A stretch of DNA of 42,507 nucleotides from Corynebacterium tuscaniense (GCF_008693065.1 NZ_VXKH01000010.1:1-42507), one strand, 5' to 3'; positions 33,755 through 42,348 are shown, counted from the stretch's first letter. Numbers and translations: made by a program. The notes: generated by a model not told the origin, from the letters alone.

Positions 33755-34282
33755 ATGCCTATCCCTGAGTTCATCGTGGAAACCCGGAAGAAGATTGGGA
33801 CGGATCTGATGTGGATCCCGGCGGTATCCGCCGTTGTGTTGCGAGATTCAACCGATGATTCCCCGTGGGCTGTGCCCGAGGCACTGCTGGTTCAGAGTGC
33901 GGATAACGGCGCGTGGACACCTGTCACGGGGATCTGCGACCCGGGGGAGGAACCCCACGATGCCGCGGTGCGCGAGGTGCGCGAAGAAACCGGCCTGGAC
34001 GTGACACCGGCTGCCTTGCTGGGGGTGGGCGCAATTGGGCCGATCGTTCACGTCAACGGCGATAATGCCTCATACATGTCTGTGGCTATTCGTCTGGAGG
34101 CCACCGACCCGTCCGCAGTGCCCTTCGTGGCCGATGATGAATCGAGCGACGTCGGCTGGTTTTCCATCGCCCACATGCCGGTGACTGATCCGAAGTGGCG
34201 CTTAGTCATCGCTGATGCGATTGCACAACGTAAACACCCTGCTAATTTCACGCCGCGCATGGGCTTTGCCAAGCGCTCATGA
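33755..34282 (+). CDS. Nudix hydrolase
   Basis: A 175-residue hydrolase with a complete Nudix box, GxxxxxEx7REVREETGL, at residues 59-81, which binds Mg and cleaves a nucleoside diphosphate linked to another group. The N-terminal RKKIGTDLMWIPAVSAVVLR resembles the MutT/ADP-ribose pyrophosphatase-like class of actinobacteria. It is cytoplasmic. The stop overlaps the start of the GH25 gene by ATGA (34279-34282), so the two are translationally coupled. The exact substrate is unknown. Confidence 0.92.
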   Translation: MPIPEFIVETRKKIGTDLMWIPAVSAVVLRDSTDDSPWAVPEALLVQSADNGAWTPVTGICDPGEEPHDAAVREVREETGLDVTPAALLGVGAIGPIVHVNGDNASYMSVAIRLEATDPSAVPFVADDESSDVGWFSIAHMPVTDPKWRLVIADAIAQRKHPANFTPRMGFAKRS

Positions 34283-34890
34283 CCGTCTGCTTCGGCATCG
34301 ACGTCAGCGAGCATCAAGACGGTATCAGTCTCGTGCGCGCTGCCGCCGAGGGCATGGAATTTGCCATCGTGCGCACGACGGACGGCACCTATCGTGACCG
34401 CACGTATCGCTCGCATATCGACGACGCCGTGGCCGCCACCCTCCCCGCCGAGGCCTACCACTACCTCCGCAACCCAAAGGAGGGGACATCCATCGCCGAG
34501 CAAGCCGCGGCGGCCGTGGATGTGATGGGTGGTGCCGGAAGTCCGTGGGCGCGCCCGATCTGGTTGGACTGTGAAACACCGGCGGGTTTACACCTTGATC
34601 ACATCCGTGAAGCACGCGATCTCTTCCAATCAGCTGGCATCGACGTGGCGGGCGTATACACTTACCCCCGCTATTGGCGGTGGCGGCTGTTCGGGGCGGA
34701 TACTCGTGAATTCGGTGCCGTGTGGGTGGCCAGCTACGGCCACGATCAGGCGGGAATTCCCGGTGATATTTTTCCGGGGTTGGAGGCATGGCCGGGATTC
34801 GTCGGCAAGCAAAAACCCGCCATGTGGCAGTTCGGTTCAAAAGCCACAGTGGCGGGTTATGCGGTGGATATCAACGCCCGGTTGCTCTAG
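34279..34890 (+). CDS. Glycoside hydrolase family 25 (muramidase-like) protein without signal peptide
   Basis: A 203-residue GH25 domain. The N-terminus MTVCFGIDVSEHQDGI is the family opening with Asp8, and the catalytic acid pair is in PIWLDCET (Asp97, Glu99). YHYLRNP, GVYTYPRYWRWR and MWQFGSKATVAGYAVDINA complete the beta/alpha barrel. GH25 enzymes hydrolyse the beta-1,4 bond of peptidoglycan and normally act outside the cell, but no signal peptide, TM segment or wall-binding domain is seen. It overlaps the Nudix gene by four bases. It could be exported by another route, be a phage-derived endolysin, or act on a cytoplasmic substrate. Confidence 0.9.
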   Translation: MTVCFGIDVSEHQDGISLVRAAAEGMEFAIVRTTDGTYRDRTYRSHIDDAVAATLPAEAYHYLRNPKEGTSIAEQAAAAVDVMGGAGSPWARPIWLDCETPAGLHLDHIREARDLFQSAGIDVAGVYTYPRYWRWRLFGADTREFGAVWVASYGHDQAGIPGDIFPGLEAWPGFVGKQKPAMWQFGSKATVAGYAVDINARLL

Positions 34891-34906
34891 CACCTACTAG
34901 TAGGTG
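34891..34906. terminator. Perfect palindrome after the GH25 stop
   Basis: CACCTACTAGTAGGTG directly follows the TAG stop and precedes the end of the convergent membrane-protein gene by five bases. It could be part of a terminator, although no loop or T-run is present, or a protein-binding site. Confidence 0.4.
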
Positions 34907-34911
34907 TTCGG

Positions 34912-35712
34912 TCACCCCGGCTGCTGCGGTTGAGCTGGCTGAGGCACGAAAGCATTTTTCGGCTTCTTAAACGCAACTAAAACGTAAATGCTGAAGGCCA
35001 CAGCAACCAAGCAGAGGATGGCCCAGAGCCAGAAACCAGCGCCGAAGGACGTTTCGGCCATGTTGGCGAATTCAGGGTCAGCAACGACAGAGAAGCGAGA
35101 TGCTGCCCCAAGGAGGACCGCCAAGAACTGGATTACGCCAGCAACAAGGCCCAAAACAGCGGCGATCCTGACCTTACGCAGAACACCCATCACCACAGCG
35201 CCAACCAAGAATCCGAGCACGCTCAAAGTGATAAGCATGAGCACCAACTTCATGGTCTCGTATTCACTATCAACCTCAGCGGTGACTTCCTCCTCGAAGG
35301 CCTCCGCGAACGAACCAAAGCCGTCGCCCCGCAGCTTGAGAGCGCCCCACCAGTTGACTGTGGACGTCATCGAACCAAAACTGTCGAGTGTCTCGGAGCT
35401 CTCACCGAAAAATTCATCAAGGAACGGCACGTCCTCAGTCAGGGACTGAGCAAAACTTGAACCAGTGATCTTTGCTGCGATGTAGGGCAGGAAGCTACTG
35501 ATCAGCGTCAGAATGAACAGGCCCGTATACACCCACGTCGGCCATGCAGGAAGCGCCAACTTCTGTTGCTGTGGCTGCCCCGCAGGCGGATAAAACGGCT
35601 GTTGTGGTTGTTGTTGCTGCGGCTGCGCTTGCGCTGGAACCTGCGCATCCCAGTTGTACGAAGACGGCTGGGGTGCACCGTGGTTCGGCTGAGGTGAATT
35701 CGGATACGTCAT
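34912..35712 (-). CDS. Membrane protein with Pro/Gln-rich N-terminus and NWWG loop
   Basis: A 266-residue protein. Residues 1-50 are a Pro/Gln-rich cytoplasmic tail (QAQPQQQQPQQP and similar). Helices lie at about 58-80, 153-177, 183-202 and 224-247. The large loop between helices 1 and 2 includes STVNWWGALKLRGDGF and an acidic helix. It appears related in layout to the protein at 33084-33629. ATG at 35712 has GAAAGG upstream; the in-frame codon at 35769 is less likely. I do not recognise a named family. Confidence 0.75.
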   Translation of the reverse strand: MTYPNSPQPNHGAPQPSSYNWDAQVPAQAQPQQQQPQQPFYPPAGQPQQQKLALPAWPTWVYTGLFILTLISSFLPYIAAKITGSSFAQSLTEDVPFLDEFFGESSETLDSFGSMTSTVNWWGALKLRGDGFGSFAEAFEEEVTAEVDSEYETMKLVLMLITLSVLGFLVGAVVMGVLRKVRIAAVLGLVAGVIQFLAVLLGAASRFSVVADPEFANMAETSFGAGFWLWAILCLVAVAFSIYVLVAFKKPKNAFVPQPAQPQQPG

Positions 35713-35781
35713 GGTCGCCTTTCGCTGTGTATGCCTAATCGGGGGTAAAGCTCTGGAATACCGTAGCACCGCAGCACGTTA

Positions 35782-35791
35782 AACACGTGTT
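35782..35791. promoter_or_regulatory. Short palindrome AACACGTGTT
   Basis: A 10-base perfect palindrome in the gap between the 34912-35712 membrane-protein gene and the DUF4272 gene. It may be a regulator site for the membrane protein; length alone is not strong evidence. Confidence 0.25.
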
Positions 35792-35845
35792 GAGACAAGG
35801 AGGATGGCTATAAAGCCAATGAAACCGCGCTCAACTGTTGCCCAT

Positions 35846-36871
35846 TTACGTCGACAAATCAACATCCTCCCAGTCCGAATTCGGATGAAAAAGCCACGAA
35901 AGTGCGCGATGCCACTCAAGTAGTGTGCCGGCGGTTGGCTCGTCGATAAGAGCTGGGCGCTCCGGGTTCACCTCCTGGTCGACGGCGGTCCACCGCATCG
36001 CATGGACGAATTCGTACTTGTCGCACAGCTTCGGCAGGCTGATGAGCGCCGTCGCCTGCTCGTGGATGGCAGCTTCGCCCCTGTCTGCGACCCACTGGGC
36101 CAGTGACGTTGCATCAACGCGGATCTCGCCTTCAGGAAGCTCCTGGATGCCCAGAGCGTGCGCGAGCATTTGCGCTGCGAGTACTTGCCATGCCAGCTGA
36201 AATGCTAGGTGCCGTGCTTCGTCGCCGCCAGGGGAGGGGGTGTGAGGCGTCACACCAGACTCGATGAGCTCGATGAAACGCTGCTCTGTGGGTGTCAGTG
36301 TTTCGAACGCGCCGGGCAGCACCGCGCGAATCTCTGCCAGCGGTGGCTCCGACTCGGCACAGAAAAACCCAGCTACCTCGGAGACTGCCACCAGTGACAT
36401 AAACCGTTGCACGACCTCCCGTGGCTCACGCAACACTGCCTCGAATTCGCTGCGTACCGGAGGATAGTGCGCGGGCAGCGTCACCCCGGTGTCCTGCGTG
36501 ATCTCCGCGCGCACACGCGACGCCCGCGCCCTGGCCGCTGGATGATACGGAACGGCGCCACCCGCAACGATGTCCTCGCCGTACACATTGACCACCGTGC
36601 CGTCCGGCATCAGGAACACTGAATTAGTCTGCTCTGCCCAGTCCTCGAGGCCATGCAGGTTTTCGCGCTCGAAGACGTACTGTCGCTTCGTGTTCCCGAT
36701 GTGTCGGATCAGCCCGAAGAGGCTAGCTGTCATCTCCTGTTGTCCGCGCTCCCACATGAATGCGGAGAACCCGTTCAGGTGGCCGGCCATCTCTGGATCA
36801 TTTAAACCGCGCTGGTGCGAGTAGGGGCCCGGGATTTCATCGCGGACTGTTGAATACGCGTTGATATACAT
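35846..36871 (-). CDS. DUF4272 domain-containing protein
   Basis: A 341-residue soluble protein. The C-terminal 180 residues match the DUF4272 pattern: a helical domain with LAWQVLAAQMLAHALGIQELP, CDKYEFVHAMRWTAVDQE and the tail LLEWHRALSWLFHPNSDWEDVDLST. The N-terminal 120 residues (MYINAYSTVRDE onward) are alpha/beta and less recognisable. The function of DUF4272 is unknown. The start is ATG at 36871. A minus-strand TAGGAT (36880-36885) 8 nt upstream suggests a leaderless transcript. It is divergent from the MFS transporter gene across a palindrome (36907-36924). Confidence 0.82.
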   Translation of the reverse strand: MYINAYSTVRDEIPGPYSHQRGLNDPEMAGHLNGFSAFMWERGQQEMTASLFGLIRHIGNTKRQYVFERENLHGLEDWAEQTNSVFLMPDGTVVNVYGEDIVAGGAVPYHPAARARASRVRAEITQDTGVTLPAHYPPVRSEFEAVLREPREVVQRFMSLVAVSEVAGFFCAESEPPLAEIRAVLPGAFETLTPTEQRFIELIESGVTPHTPSPGGDEARHLAFQLAWQVLAAQMLAHALGIQELPEGEIRVDATSLAQWVADRGEAAIHEQATALISLPKLCDKYEFVHAMRWTAVDQEVNPERPALIDEPTAGTLLEWHRALSWLFHPNSDWEDVDLST

Positions 36872-36906
36872 GCCCGTCGATCCTACTTTTACTTAACTGG
36901 TTTGCC

Positions 36907-36924
36907 ACTCGTCTTCAGACGAGT
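36907..36924. promoter_or_regulatory. Shared palindrome between divergent DUF4272 and MFS genes (probable operator)
   Basis: ACTCGTCT-TC-AGACGAGT is an 18-base inverted repeat. It directly abuts the -35 TTGACG (36924-36929) of the rightward promoter and overlaps the expected -35 zone of the leftward promoter (-10 TAGGAT at 36880-36885). Confidence 0.6.
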
Positions 36925-36953
36925 TGACGTGACCCTGAACCCGGGTGCCTAAT
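36924..36953 (+). promoter_or_regulatory. Promoter of the MFS transporter gene
   Basis: TTGACG, an 18-bp spacer and CCTAAT (36948-36953), with ATG six bases further at 36960. It is leaderless by position. Confidence 0.5.
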
Positions 36954-36959
36954 GGTCGA

Positions 36960-38207
36960 ATGGCATCAACCTCTCAGCGCCCCACCCGGAAAGGTCCTGG
37001 CAAGGCAGTACAGCTGTCGGCCCCGCTTCTTTTCGCCGCTGTCGTCGCGGTGGCGATCAACTTGCGCGCAGGTATTTCGTCGGTAGGCCCGGTGCTGGAG
37101 GAAACTCTCGCTGCGTTCGGGGCTGGGGCGTCGCAGGCAGGCCTGATTACAGCGATGCCGGGATTCTTGTTCGCTCTGATGGGCTTGGGTGCGGTGCCTG
37201 TAGCTATGCGTTTGGGTCTGACGCGGACTATCGCGCTTGGCACCGTGCTCACGTTCCTTGGCTTAGCGGTGCGTCCTTGGGTGGGGGCGATGGCGGTATT
37301 CATCGTGCTCACCGGCTTCGTCGTCGCGGGTATTGCGGTGGCTAACGTGCTGCTCCCAGCGTGGATCAAACAGCATGGTGGGCGGCACATGGTGGCGCTG
37401 ATGACGGCCTACGGTGCCCTACTCGGTCTATCCGGTGCCGTTGGCCCGTTGAGTGCGTTGGTGTTCACCGGCGACGGTGCTTGGCAGTGGGCGTTGGCCG
37501 TGTGGGCTGTTCCCGCGGTGGTGCAGGTGGTGGTGTGGCTGGTGGTCGTCGGCAAACTTGGCAATGACGCGCCCCGCATCGATGAAGCTACCGCCGAAAA
37601 TGACGCGCCCCTCAACGTTTCCATGTGGCGCTCGCCGACGGCGCTGTTCCTGCTGCTGTTTTTCGGCTTGCAGTCGATGAACGCATACGTGCAAATGGGC
37701 TGGCTGCCGCAGATCTACCGCGACAATGGCTTATCCGCGGCAACCGGCACGATCGCGCTGGCTTTGGTCGGTGGCCTCAACGTGGTCGGGGGATTGGTCA
37801 TGCCCATGCTCATCGCACGCGCACGCACGCTCACCCCGTTCGTGGTGATTTTCGCTACCGCCACCGCAGCCGGATACCTGGGGCTGTTACTGAGCGGCGA
37901 CCAGCTTCCCCTCCTATGGGCTTTCCTTTTGGGGCTAGGCGGGTTCTGTTTCCCCACCGCCATCGCCCTCATCCCGGCACGTAGCCGCTCCCATGTGGTC
38001 ACAGCGAAACTGTCCGGCTTCGTGCAACCGTACGGGTATCTGCTCGCAGGGACGGGGCCAGTCGTGGTCGGGGTAGCGTACGGCGCGACGGGGCAATGGC
38101 GGGAGATCCTCATCGCGCTCGTGGCCAGTGCAGTGCTCATGGGCGCGATCGGCATTCGCGCGGCGGCACCAGTGAGCATTGATGATGAGCTGGCTGCTGC
38201 GAGGTGA
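36960..38207 (+). CDS. MFS transporter, CynX/NimT type
   Basis: A 415-residue, 12-helix major facilitator. The first helices contain the CynX/NimT (cyanate/nitroimidazole-type) signature AVAINLRAGISSVGPVLEE and MPGFLFALMGLGAVPVAMRLGL. It moves a small molecule across the inner membrane; the substrate cannot be predicted. ATG at 36960 (MASTSQR) is chosen over GTG at 36945 because the promoter -10 lies between them. It is divergent from DUF4272 and ends two bases before the convergent glnA. Confidence 0.9.
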   Translation: MASTSQRPTRKGPGKAVQLSAPLLFAAVVAVAINLRAGISSVGPVLEETLAAFGAGASQAGLITAMPGFLFALMGLGAVPVAMRLGLTRTIALGTVLTFLGLAVRPWVGAMAVFIVLTGFVVAGIAVANVLLPAWIKQHGGRHMVALMTAYGALLGLSGAVGPLSALVFTGDGAWQWALAVWAVPAVVQVVVWLVVVGKLGNDAPRIDEATAENDAPLNVSMWRSPTALFLLLFFGLQSMNAYVQMGWLPQIYRDNGLSAATGTIALALVGGLNVVGGLVMPMLIARARTLTPFVVIFATATAAGYLGLLLSGDQLPLLWAFLLGLGGFCFPTAIALIPARSRSHVVTAKLSGFVQPYGYLLAGTGPVVVGVAYGATGQWREILIALVASAVLMGAIGIRAAAPVSIDDELAAAR

Positions 38208-38209
38208 GT

Positions 38210-39646
38210 TTAAACGTCGAAGTACAGCTCATACTCCAGCGGTGTCGGGCCGAGGCGGGACGGCGCAATCTCGCGGTCGTGCTTCAGCTTGATGTAGGTC
38301 TGGATGAGGTCCTCGGTGAACACGTCGCCTTCGGTGAGGAACTCGTAGTTTTCTTCCAGTGCAGCAAGGGAGGCCTCGAGAGAGGTCGGTGCCTGTGGGA
38401 TGGACTTTGCTTCCTCCGGAGGGAGCTCGTAGAGGTCCTTGTCCACCGGCTCGTGCGGCTCGATGCGGTTTTTCACACCATCCAGGCCAGCCATCATCAT
38501 GGCAGCGAAGCCGAGGTAGGGGTTGCCGCTTGGGTCCGGTGCGCGGAACTCGATGCGCTTTGCCTTCGGGTTGGAGCCCGTGATCGGGATGCGGATCGCG
38601 GCGGAGCGGTTGCGCTGGGAGTAGACCAGGTTGATCGGGGCCTCGAAGCCTGGAACCAGACGGTGGTAGGAGTTCAGCGTCGGGTTGGTGAACGCGAGCA
38701 CAGCGCCGGCGTGGTGCAGGATGCCACCGATGTACCAGCGGGCGATGTCAGACAGGCCGCCGTAGCCGGATTCGTCATAGAACAGTGGCTCGCCGTCCTT
38801 CCACAGGGACTGGTGGGCGTGCATACCAGACCCGGCCTCACCGGCAAGTGGCTTCGGCATGAAGGTGACGGTCTTGCCCCACTTCTGCGCGGTGTTTTTG
38901 ACGATGTACTTGAAGGTCTGCAGATCATCTGCGGCGTGCAGGAGGGTGTTGAACTTGTAGTTGATTTCCTGCTGGCCGCCCGAGCCGACCTCGTGGTGGA
39001 AACGCTCGATTTCGAAACCAGCTTCAGCCAGATTCAGTGCCATGTCATCGCGCACATCCAGAGTCTTGTCGTACGGCGGAACAGGGAAGTAGCCGCCCTT
39101 CATACGAGTCTTGTAGCCCAGGTTGGGGGAGCCGTCCAGCTCGGTCTCACGGTCGCGGTTCCACCAGCCTTCGATGGAATCTACCTCGTAGAAACCGCGG
39201 TGTGGCTCAGAGGAGTAACGCACAGAATCAAAGAGATAAAACTCAGCTTCAGCGCCGAAGAAGCAGGTGTCGGCGATACCGGTTGACTCCAGGTACTCCT
39301 CAGCCTTGCGGGCTACATTGCGCGGGTCGCGGGAGAAGGCCTCATGGGTGAAGGGGTCGTTGACGAAGAACTTCACATTGAGGGTCTTCGCCTTACGGAA
39401 AGGATCAATTTGGGCGGTGGCCAGGTCCGGCATGAGGATCATGTCGGATTCCTCAATCGTCGTAAAGCCGCGAATCGACGATCCGTCGAACGCCAAGCCT
39501 TCTTCTACGACATCTTCATCAAACATGGATGCAGGAATGGAGAAGTGATGCTCGGTTCCAGGGACGTCCGTGAAGCGAACGTCTACAAACTCGACCTCCT
39601 CATCCTTGATGTACTTCATGGTGTCTTGGATGTTGTCGAAGGCCAC
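38210..39646 (-). CDS. glnA: Glutamine synthetase, type I
   Basis: A 478-residue glutamine synthetase, the main ammonium-assimilating enzyme. Motifs include [10 protein letters not shown], the metal-site [14 protein letters not shown], the ATP-site [25 protein letters not shown] and [13 protein letters not shown]. The adenylylation site is Tyr406 in [11 protein letters not shown], so GlnE (encoded at 27380-30439) can regulate it. The start is GTG at 39646 with AAGGAG nine bases upstream. C. glutamicum glnA is also controlled by AmtR; I see no clear AmtR box (CTAT-N6-ATAG) here. Confidence 0.97.
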   Translation of the reverse strand: MAFDNIQDTMKYIKDEEVEFVDVRFTDVPGTEHHFSIPASMFDEDVVEEGLAFDGSSIRGFTTIEESDMILMPDLATAQIDPFRKAKTLNVKFFVNDPFTHEAFSRDPRNVARKAEEYLESTGIADTCFFGAEAEFYLFDSVRYSSEPHRGFYEVDSIEGWWNRDRETELDGSPNLGYKTRMKGGYFPVPPYDKTLDVRDDMALNLAEAGFEIERFHHEVGSGGQQEINYKFNTLLHAADDLQTFKYIVKNTAQKWGKTVTFMPKPLAGEAGSGMHAHQSLWKDGEPLFYDESGYGGLSDIARWYIGGILHHAGAVLAFTNPTLNSYHRLVPGFEAPINLVYSQRNRSAAIRIPITGSNPKAKRIEFRAPDPSGNPYLGFAAMMMAGLDGVKNRIEPHEPVDKDLYELPPEEAKSIPQAPTSLEASLAALEENYEFLTEGDVFTEDLIQTYIKLKHDREIAPSRLGPTPLEYELYFDV

Positions 39647-39747
39647 GGGTGGATACTCCTTGAATACAGATCGTGTGCTCTCATCGATCGTACATGGATT
39701 CTGGCCCGTTTCGCTTCAAGCGCTTTCGAGCTCAGTAAAAAGTGCAC

Positions 39748-39753
39748 TATCGT
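39748..39753 (+). promoter_or_regulatory. -10 box of a leaderless start (RDD gene)
   Basis: TATCGT, 6 nt before ATG at 39760. Confidence 0.5.
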
Positions 39754-39759
39754 GAGTTC

Positions 39760-40206
39760 ATGCCGAATAATGCTCGCGATGCTGCCCACCCGTATGCGCC
39801 ACAGGACTGGCCAGGCCAAAACTTGGGCCTCCCAGAATTAGGACCTGGTGCGCAGGCAAGTGTGATGCGTCGCGCCATTGGTGTCCTCATTGATTGGTTT
39901 ATTTGTTGGGGGCTTGCCGCATTCATTGTCACGTACACCCACACTTTCGGCGGAACAGCGACGTTGACCTATTTGCTGTGGGTGGTGCTGGGCATCATCA
40001 CCGGTTGGTTGTTTGCCCGCACGCCAGGAATGGCAATCCTGGGCATGGGTGTCGCGCGTATCGACGAGCCGGGGAACACCGTCGGCCTTTGGCGCGCCGC
40101 TCTGCGCACCATCCTCACCGGTTTTGTGTTCCCCGCTGCGATCGTGGATGAGAATGGACGCGGTATGCACGACCGTGCCACGGGCACAACGGTGATTATG
40201 AGCTAA
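39760..40206 (+). CDS. RDD family membrane protein
   Basis: A 148-residue membrane protein. The RDD signature appears as MRRAIGVLIDWFICWGLAAF (the Arg and Asp of helix 1). Two further helices follow, with the typical GWLFARTPGMAILGMGVARID and LWRAALRTILTGFVFPAAI segments. The function of RDD proteins is unsettled; some act in transport. ATG at 39760 (MPNNARD) matches the -10 box spacing. Position next to glnA matches mycobacteria (Rv2219A, from memory). It is divergent from glnA. Confidence 0.9.
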   Translation: MPNNARDAAHPYAPQDWPGQNLGLPELGPGAQASVMRRAIGVLIDWFICWGLAAFIVTYTHTFGGTATLTYLLWVVLGIITGWLFARTPGMAILGMGVARIDEPGNTVGLWRAALRTILTGFVFPAAIVDENGRGMHDRATGTTVIMS

Positions 40207-40217
40207 TAATGAGCTCC

Positions 40218-41504
40218 TTAGTGGGGATGAGGTGTTCCGCCAAGTTCCTTGTTGAAGTCAATGTGGTGCTCGAATGCCCAGGTTTTGTCCGTAATCATGC
40301 GGGCAATGGCGAGCCCACCACCGATGTAGAGGACCACAAGAACCACATCTGTCATCTTTGTCAGCGCCAGTGCTGTCTCACCGAGTGCGAAATTGTATAC
40401 GGAGGCGTAAATTGCCGGCCCCGGGATCATCACCACTGATGCCGGAATAGTCACGCTGACACGTGGGATTCGGGCAGCACGGCAAGCCAAGCTCCCCACC
40501 AGGCCGATGAACAGCGCTGCAAGGAAAGCAGCAAGGAAGCCACGCGCGCCGACGGTAAGTAGCGCAAGTCGACCTAGGTTGGCCAACATACCCACGCTTG
40601 CCGCGATGAGTGCCATGCGTTTCGACGAATTGAAGATCAGCGCGAAACCACCGACTGAGACAAAACTGGCTACCGCACCAGAAAGGAAATACTCCCAGTC
40701 GACGATGATGGTCTGCGCCGATGCCTCCGGTGTTCCAGAAAGCATGGTCACAACAGTCACGGTGAGCATGATCACCGTGATGACTTCTGCGGCGAAGACG
40801 AGTCGTGGAATGCCGGAGGTGAAGTCGAAGCGCGACAAATCCACGAATGCTGAGAACAAGGGAAAGCCCGGAATAAGGAAGAGCACTGAGGCGATAAAGC
40901 CAGGCGAAAGATCACTTGAGGTGGGGAAGATGCGGACCATGAGGAAGAACATCCCAGTCGCGGTGAGTGCGGATACGGCGGTGATGCCGAGGACGTTAAA
41001 CCTTTCGTCGTGAAGCTTGATTCGCACAAATTTACCGGCAAGAACAGCGAAGAAAACAAACAGAGCCATCTCGTAGCCGAATTGATTGAGCACTGCGAAT
41101 CCCGCGCACGCAAGTCCTGCCGCGATCATGCTGGTGACAATTCCCCAGCGCGGTGAGGGGATACTCTCGATCTGGTCGAGGTATTCATCGATCTCTTCGG
41201 CGGTGTGATACTCCTGCAGGAATCCGTGTGAGCCGGACTCTAAAGCCTCAATCCGCGAGGCATTAACTCCAGGCAGCGGCACATTTGCCACGACCGTGCG
41301 GAATTCATTTCCCTTGTGGAAGGTGCAGCTGATGGTGTTGAAACCGACAAGCACATCGGCATCAGAAAACCCCAGGGAGCGCGCGCAGCGTTTGACCGCG
41401 CGAATGACCCGGTAACCGGAGGAGCCCGCGGATAAAAGAAGCGTCCCATAACGCAGGGCAGCAGTAGCCTCCGCGGCCATATCTGAGTGTTGGTTCTCGC
41501 TCAC
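40218..41504 (-). CDS. Threonine/serine exporter family protein (ThrE type)
   Basis: A 428-residue membrane protein fusing the two halves of the ThrE family. Residues about 1-260 are the YjjP/DUF1212 part with an N-terminal cytoplasmic region (LLLSAGSSGYRVIRAVKRCARSLG; FNTISCTF) and helices including IASVLFLIPGFPLFSAFVDL. Residues about 270-420 are the YjjB part (SGAVASFVSVGGFALIFNSSKRM; ASVVMIPGPAIYASVYN). It probably exports threonine or serine. The start is GTG at 41504 with GAGGA four bases upstream. C. glutamicum thrE lies elsewhere, so this may be a second copy. It is 57 bp downstream of DUF4191 on the same strand. Confidence 0.88.
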   Translation of the reverse strand: MSENQHSDMAAEATAALRYGTLLLSAGSSGYRVIRAVKRCARSLGFSDADVLVGFNTISCTFHKGNEFRTVVANVPLPGVNASRIEALESGSHGFLQEYHTAEEIDEYLDQIESIPSPRWGIVTSMIAAGLACAGFAVLNQFGYEMALFVFFAVLAGKFVRIKLHDERFNVLGITAVSALTATGMFFLMVRIFPTSSDLSPGFIASVLFLIPGFPLFSAFVDLSRFDFTSGIPRLVFAAEVITVIMLTVTVVTMLSGTPEASAQTIIVDWEYFLSGAVASFVSVGGFALIFNSSKRMALIAASVGMLANLGRLALLTVGARGFLAAFLAALFIGLVGSLACRAARIPRVSVTIPASVVMIPGPAIYASVYNFALGETALALTKMTDVVLVVLYIGGGLAIARMITDKTWAFEHHIDFNKELGGTPHPH

Positions 41505-41561
41505 AGATTCCTCGATCTAGGCCAGGCGGCGTCCCGCTGTGATGCCTGCGCGCTATTAACC

Positions 41562-42341
41562 TTAACGCTGCTGCATGCGGCGCATTCGGCGGTTCATACC
41601 AGACATGTTCTGCGCCTGGTGTGGCATGGGGCCCTTCGGCAATCCTGCGCGCTGACCACCGCGGACATTGTCCATGGCATCCAGCTTGGCGTTGAAGGCG
41701 TACACGTCATTCTTCTGGTAGTTCTTCGGCAGCTTGAGCAGGTGGCGCTGTAGTTTCTGCGGAGGCACTTGGCCTTCGCCGGAACCGACGTACACCTCAT
41801 GGATCGGCACACCAGCGAGCAGGCGGTCAACACGCTTACGCTCTTTGTCCATGAGTGGCTTTAGGCGCTTCGGGTCGCCCTCGCCCACGAGGACCACGCC
41901 TGGGTTGCCCACCACGCGGTGGACCGTATCCATGTTCGTGTTAGCAGCCACAGCTGTCTTGGTCAGCCACACAATGCCCATGGAGTTGCGCATATTCTCC
42001 AGCGTCCAGCCGGCAGCACCCGGGGTATCGCCGATCTCCTCATACATGGAGTTCTCAAGGCGACGGGTGAACAAAAACATAGCTAGCAAGAAGCCAAAGC
42101 CGATGCCCGGAACCAGCATGAACCACTGGCCATTGAACAGCAGACCAATGAGGAAGAACGCGAGGGCTACGCCAACAATAGCCAGCAGCATGATCGGGAT
42201 GAGCATCTTGTCCCGCTTGCGCTGCATATTAAAGGCCTGCCACACCTGCGAGCGGGTCTGCTTCCGCTTGGCGCGCTTAGCGGTGCGCTGTTCCTTCTTC
42301 GCGGCTGCCTCAAGGGCGCGTTCGTTTTTGTCCTTAGCCAT
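41562..42341 (-). CDS. DUF4191 family membrane protein
   Basis: A 259-residue protein of the actinobacterial DUF4191 family. A basic N-terminus (residues 1-45, many K/R) precedes two helices at about 47-66 and 70-91. A cytoplasmic domain follows with GDTPGAAGWTLENMR, NPGVVLVGEGDPKRLKPLM and a Met/Arg-rich tail (MSGMNRRMRRMQQR). The function is unknown. In mycobacteria and corynebacteria the gene follows lipA; here lipA would lie beyond the IS30 fragment. ATG at 42341 has a leaderless-type TAGTCT box 7 nt upstream. Confidence 0.9.
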   Translation of the reverse strand: MAKDKNERALEAAAKKEQRTAKRAKRKQTRSQVWQAFNMQRKRDKMLIPIMLLAIVGVALAFFLIGLLFNGQWFMLVPGIGFGFLLAMFLFTRRLENSMYEEIGDTPGAAGWTLENMRNSMGIVWLTKTAVAANTNMDTVHRVVGNPGVVLVGEGDPKRLKPLMDKERKRVDRLLAGVPIHEVYVGSGEGQVPPQKLQRHLLKLPKNYQKNDVYAFNAKLDAMDNVRGGQRAGLPKGPMPHQAQNMSGMNRRMRRMQQR

Positions 42342-42348
42342 GCACACC

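Noticed and set aside
35807..35926. 39-codon plus-strand ORF (MAIKPMKPRST...) after AAGGAGG
   Set aside because: The Shine-Dalgarno-like GGAGG touches the ATG with no spacing, and most of the ORF is antisense to the end of the DUF4272 gene.
39647..39759. AmtR operator upstream of glnA
   Set aside because: Only half matches (CTAT near 39747, ATCGAT near 39687) are seen; no CTAT-N6-ATAG arrangement.
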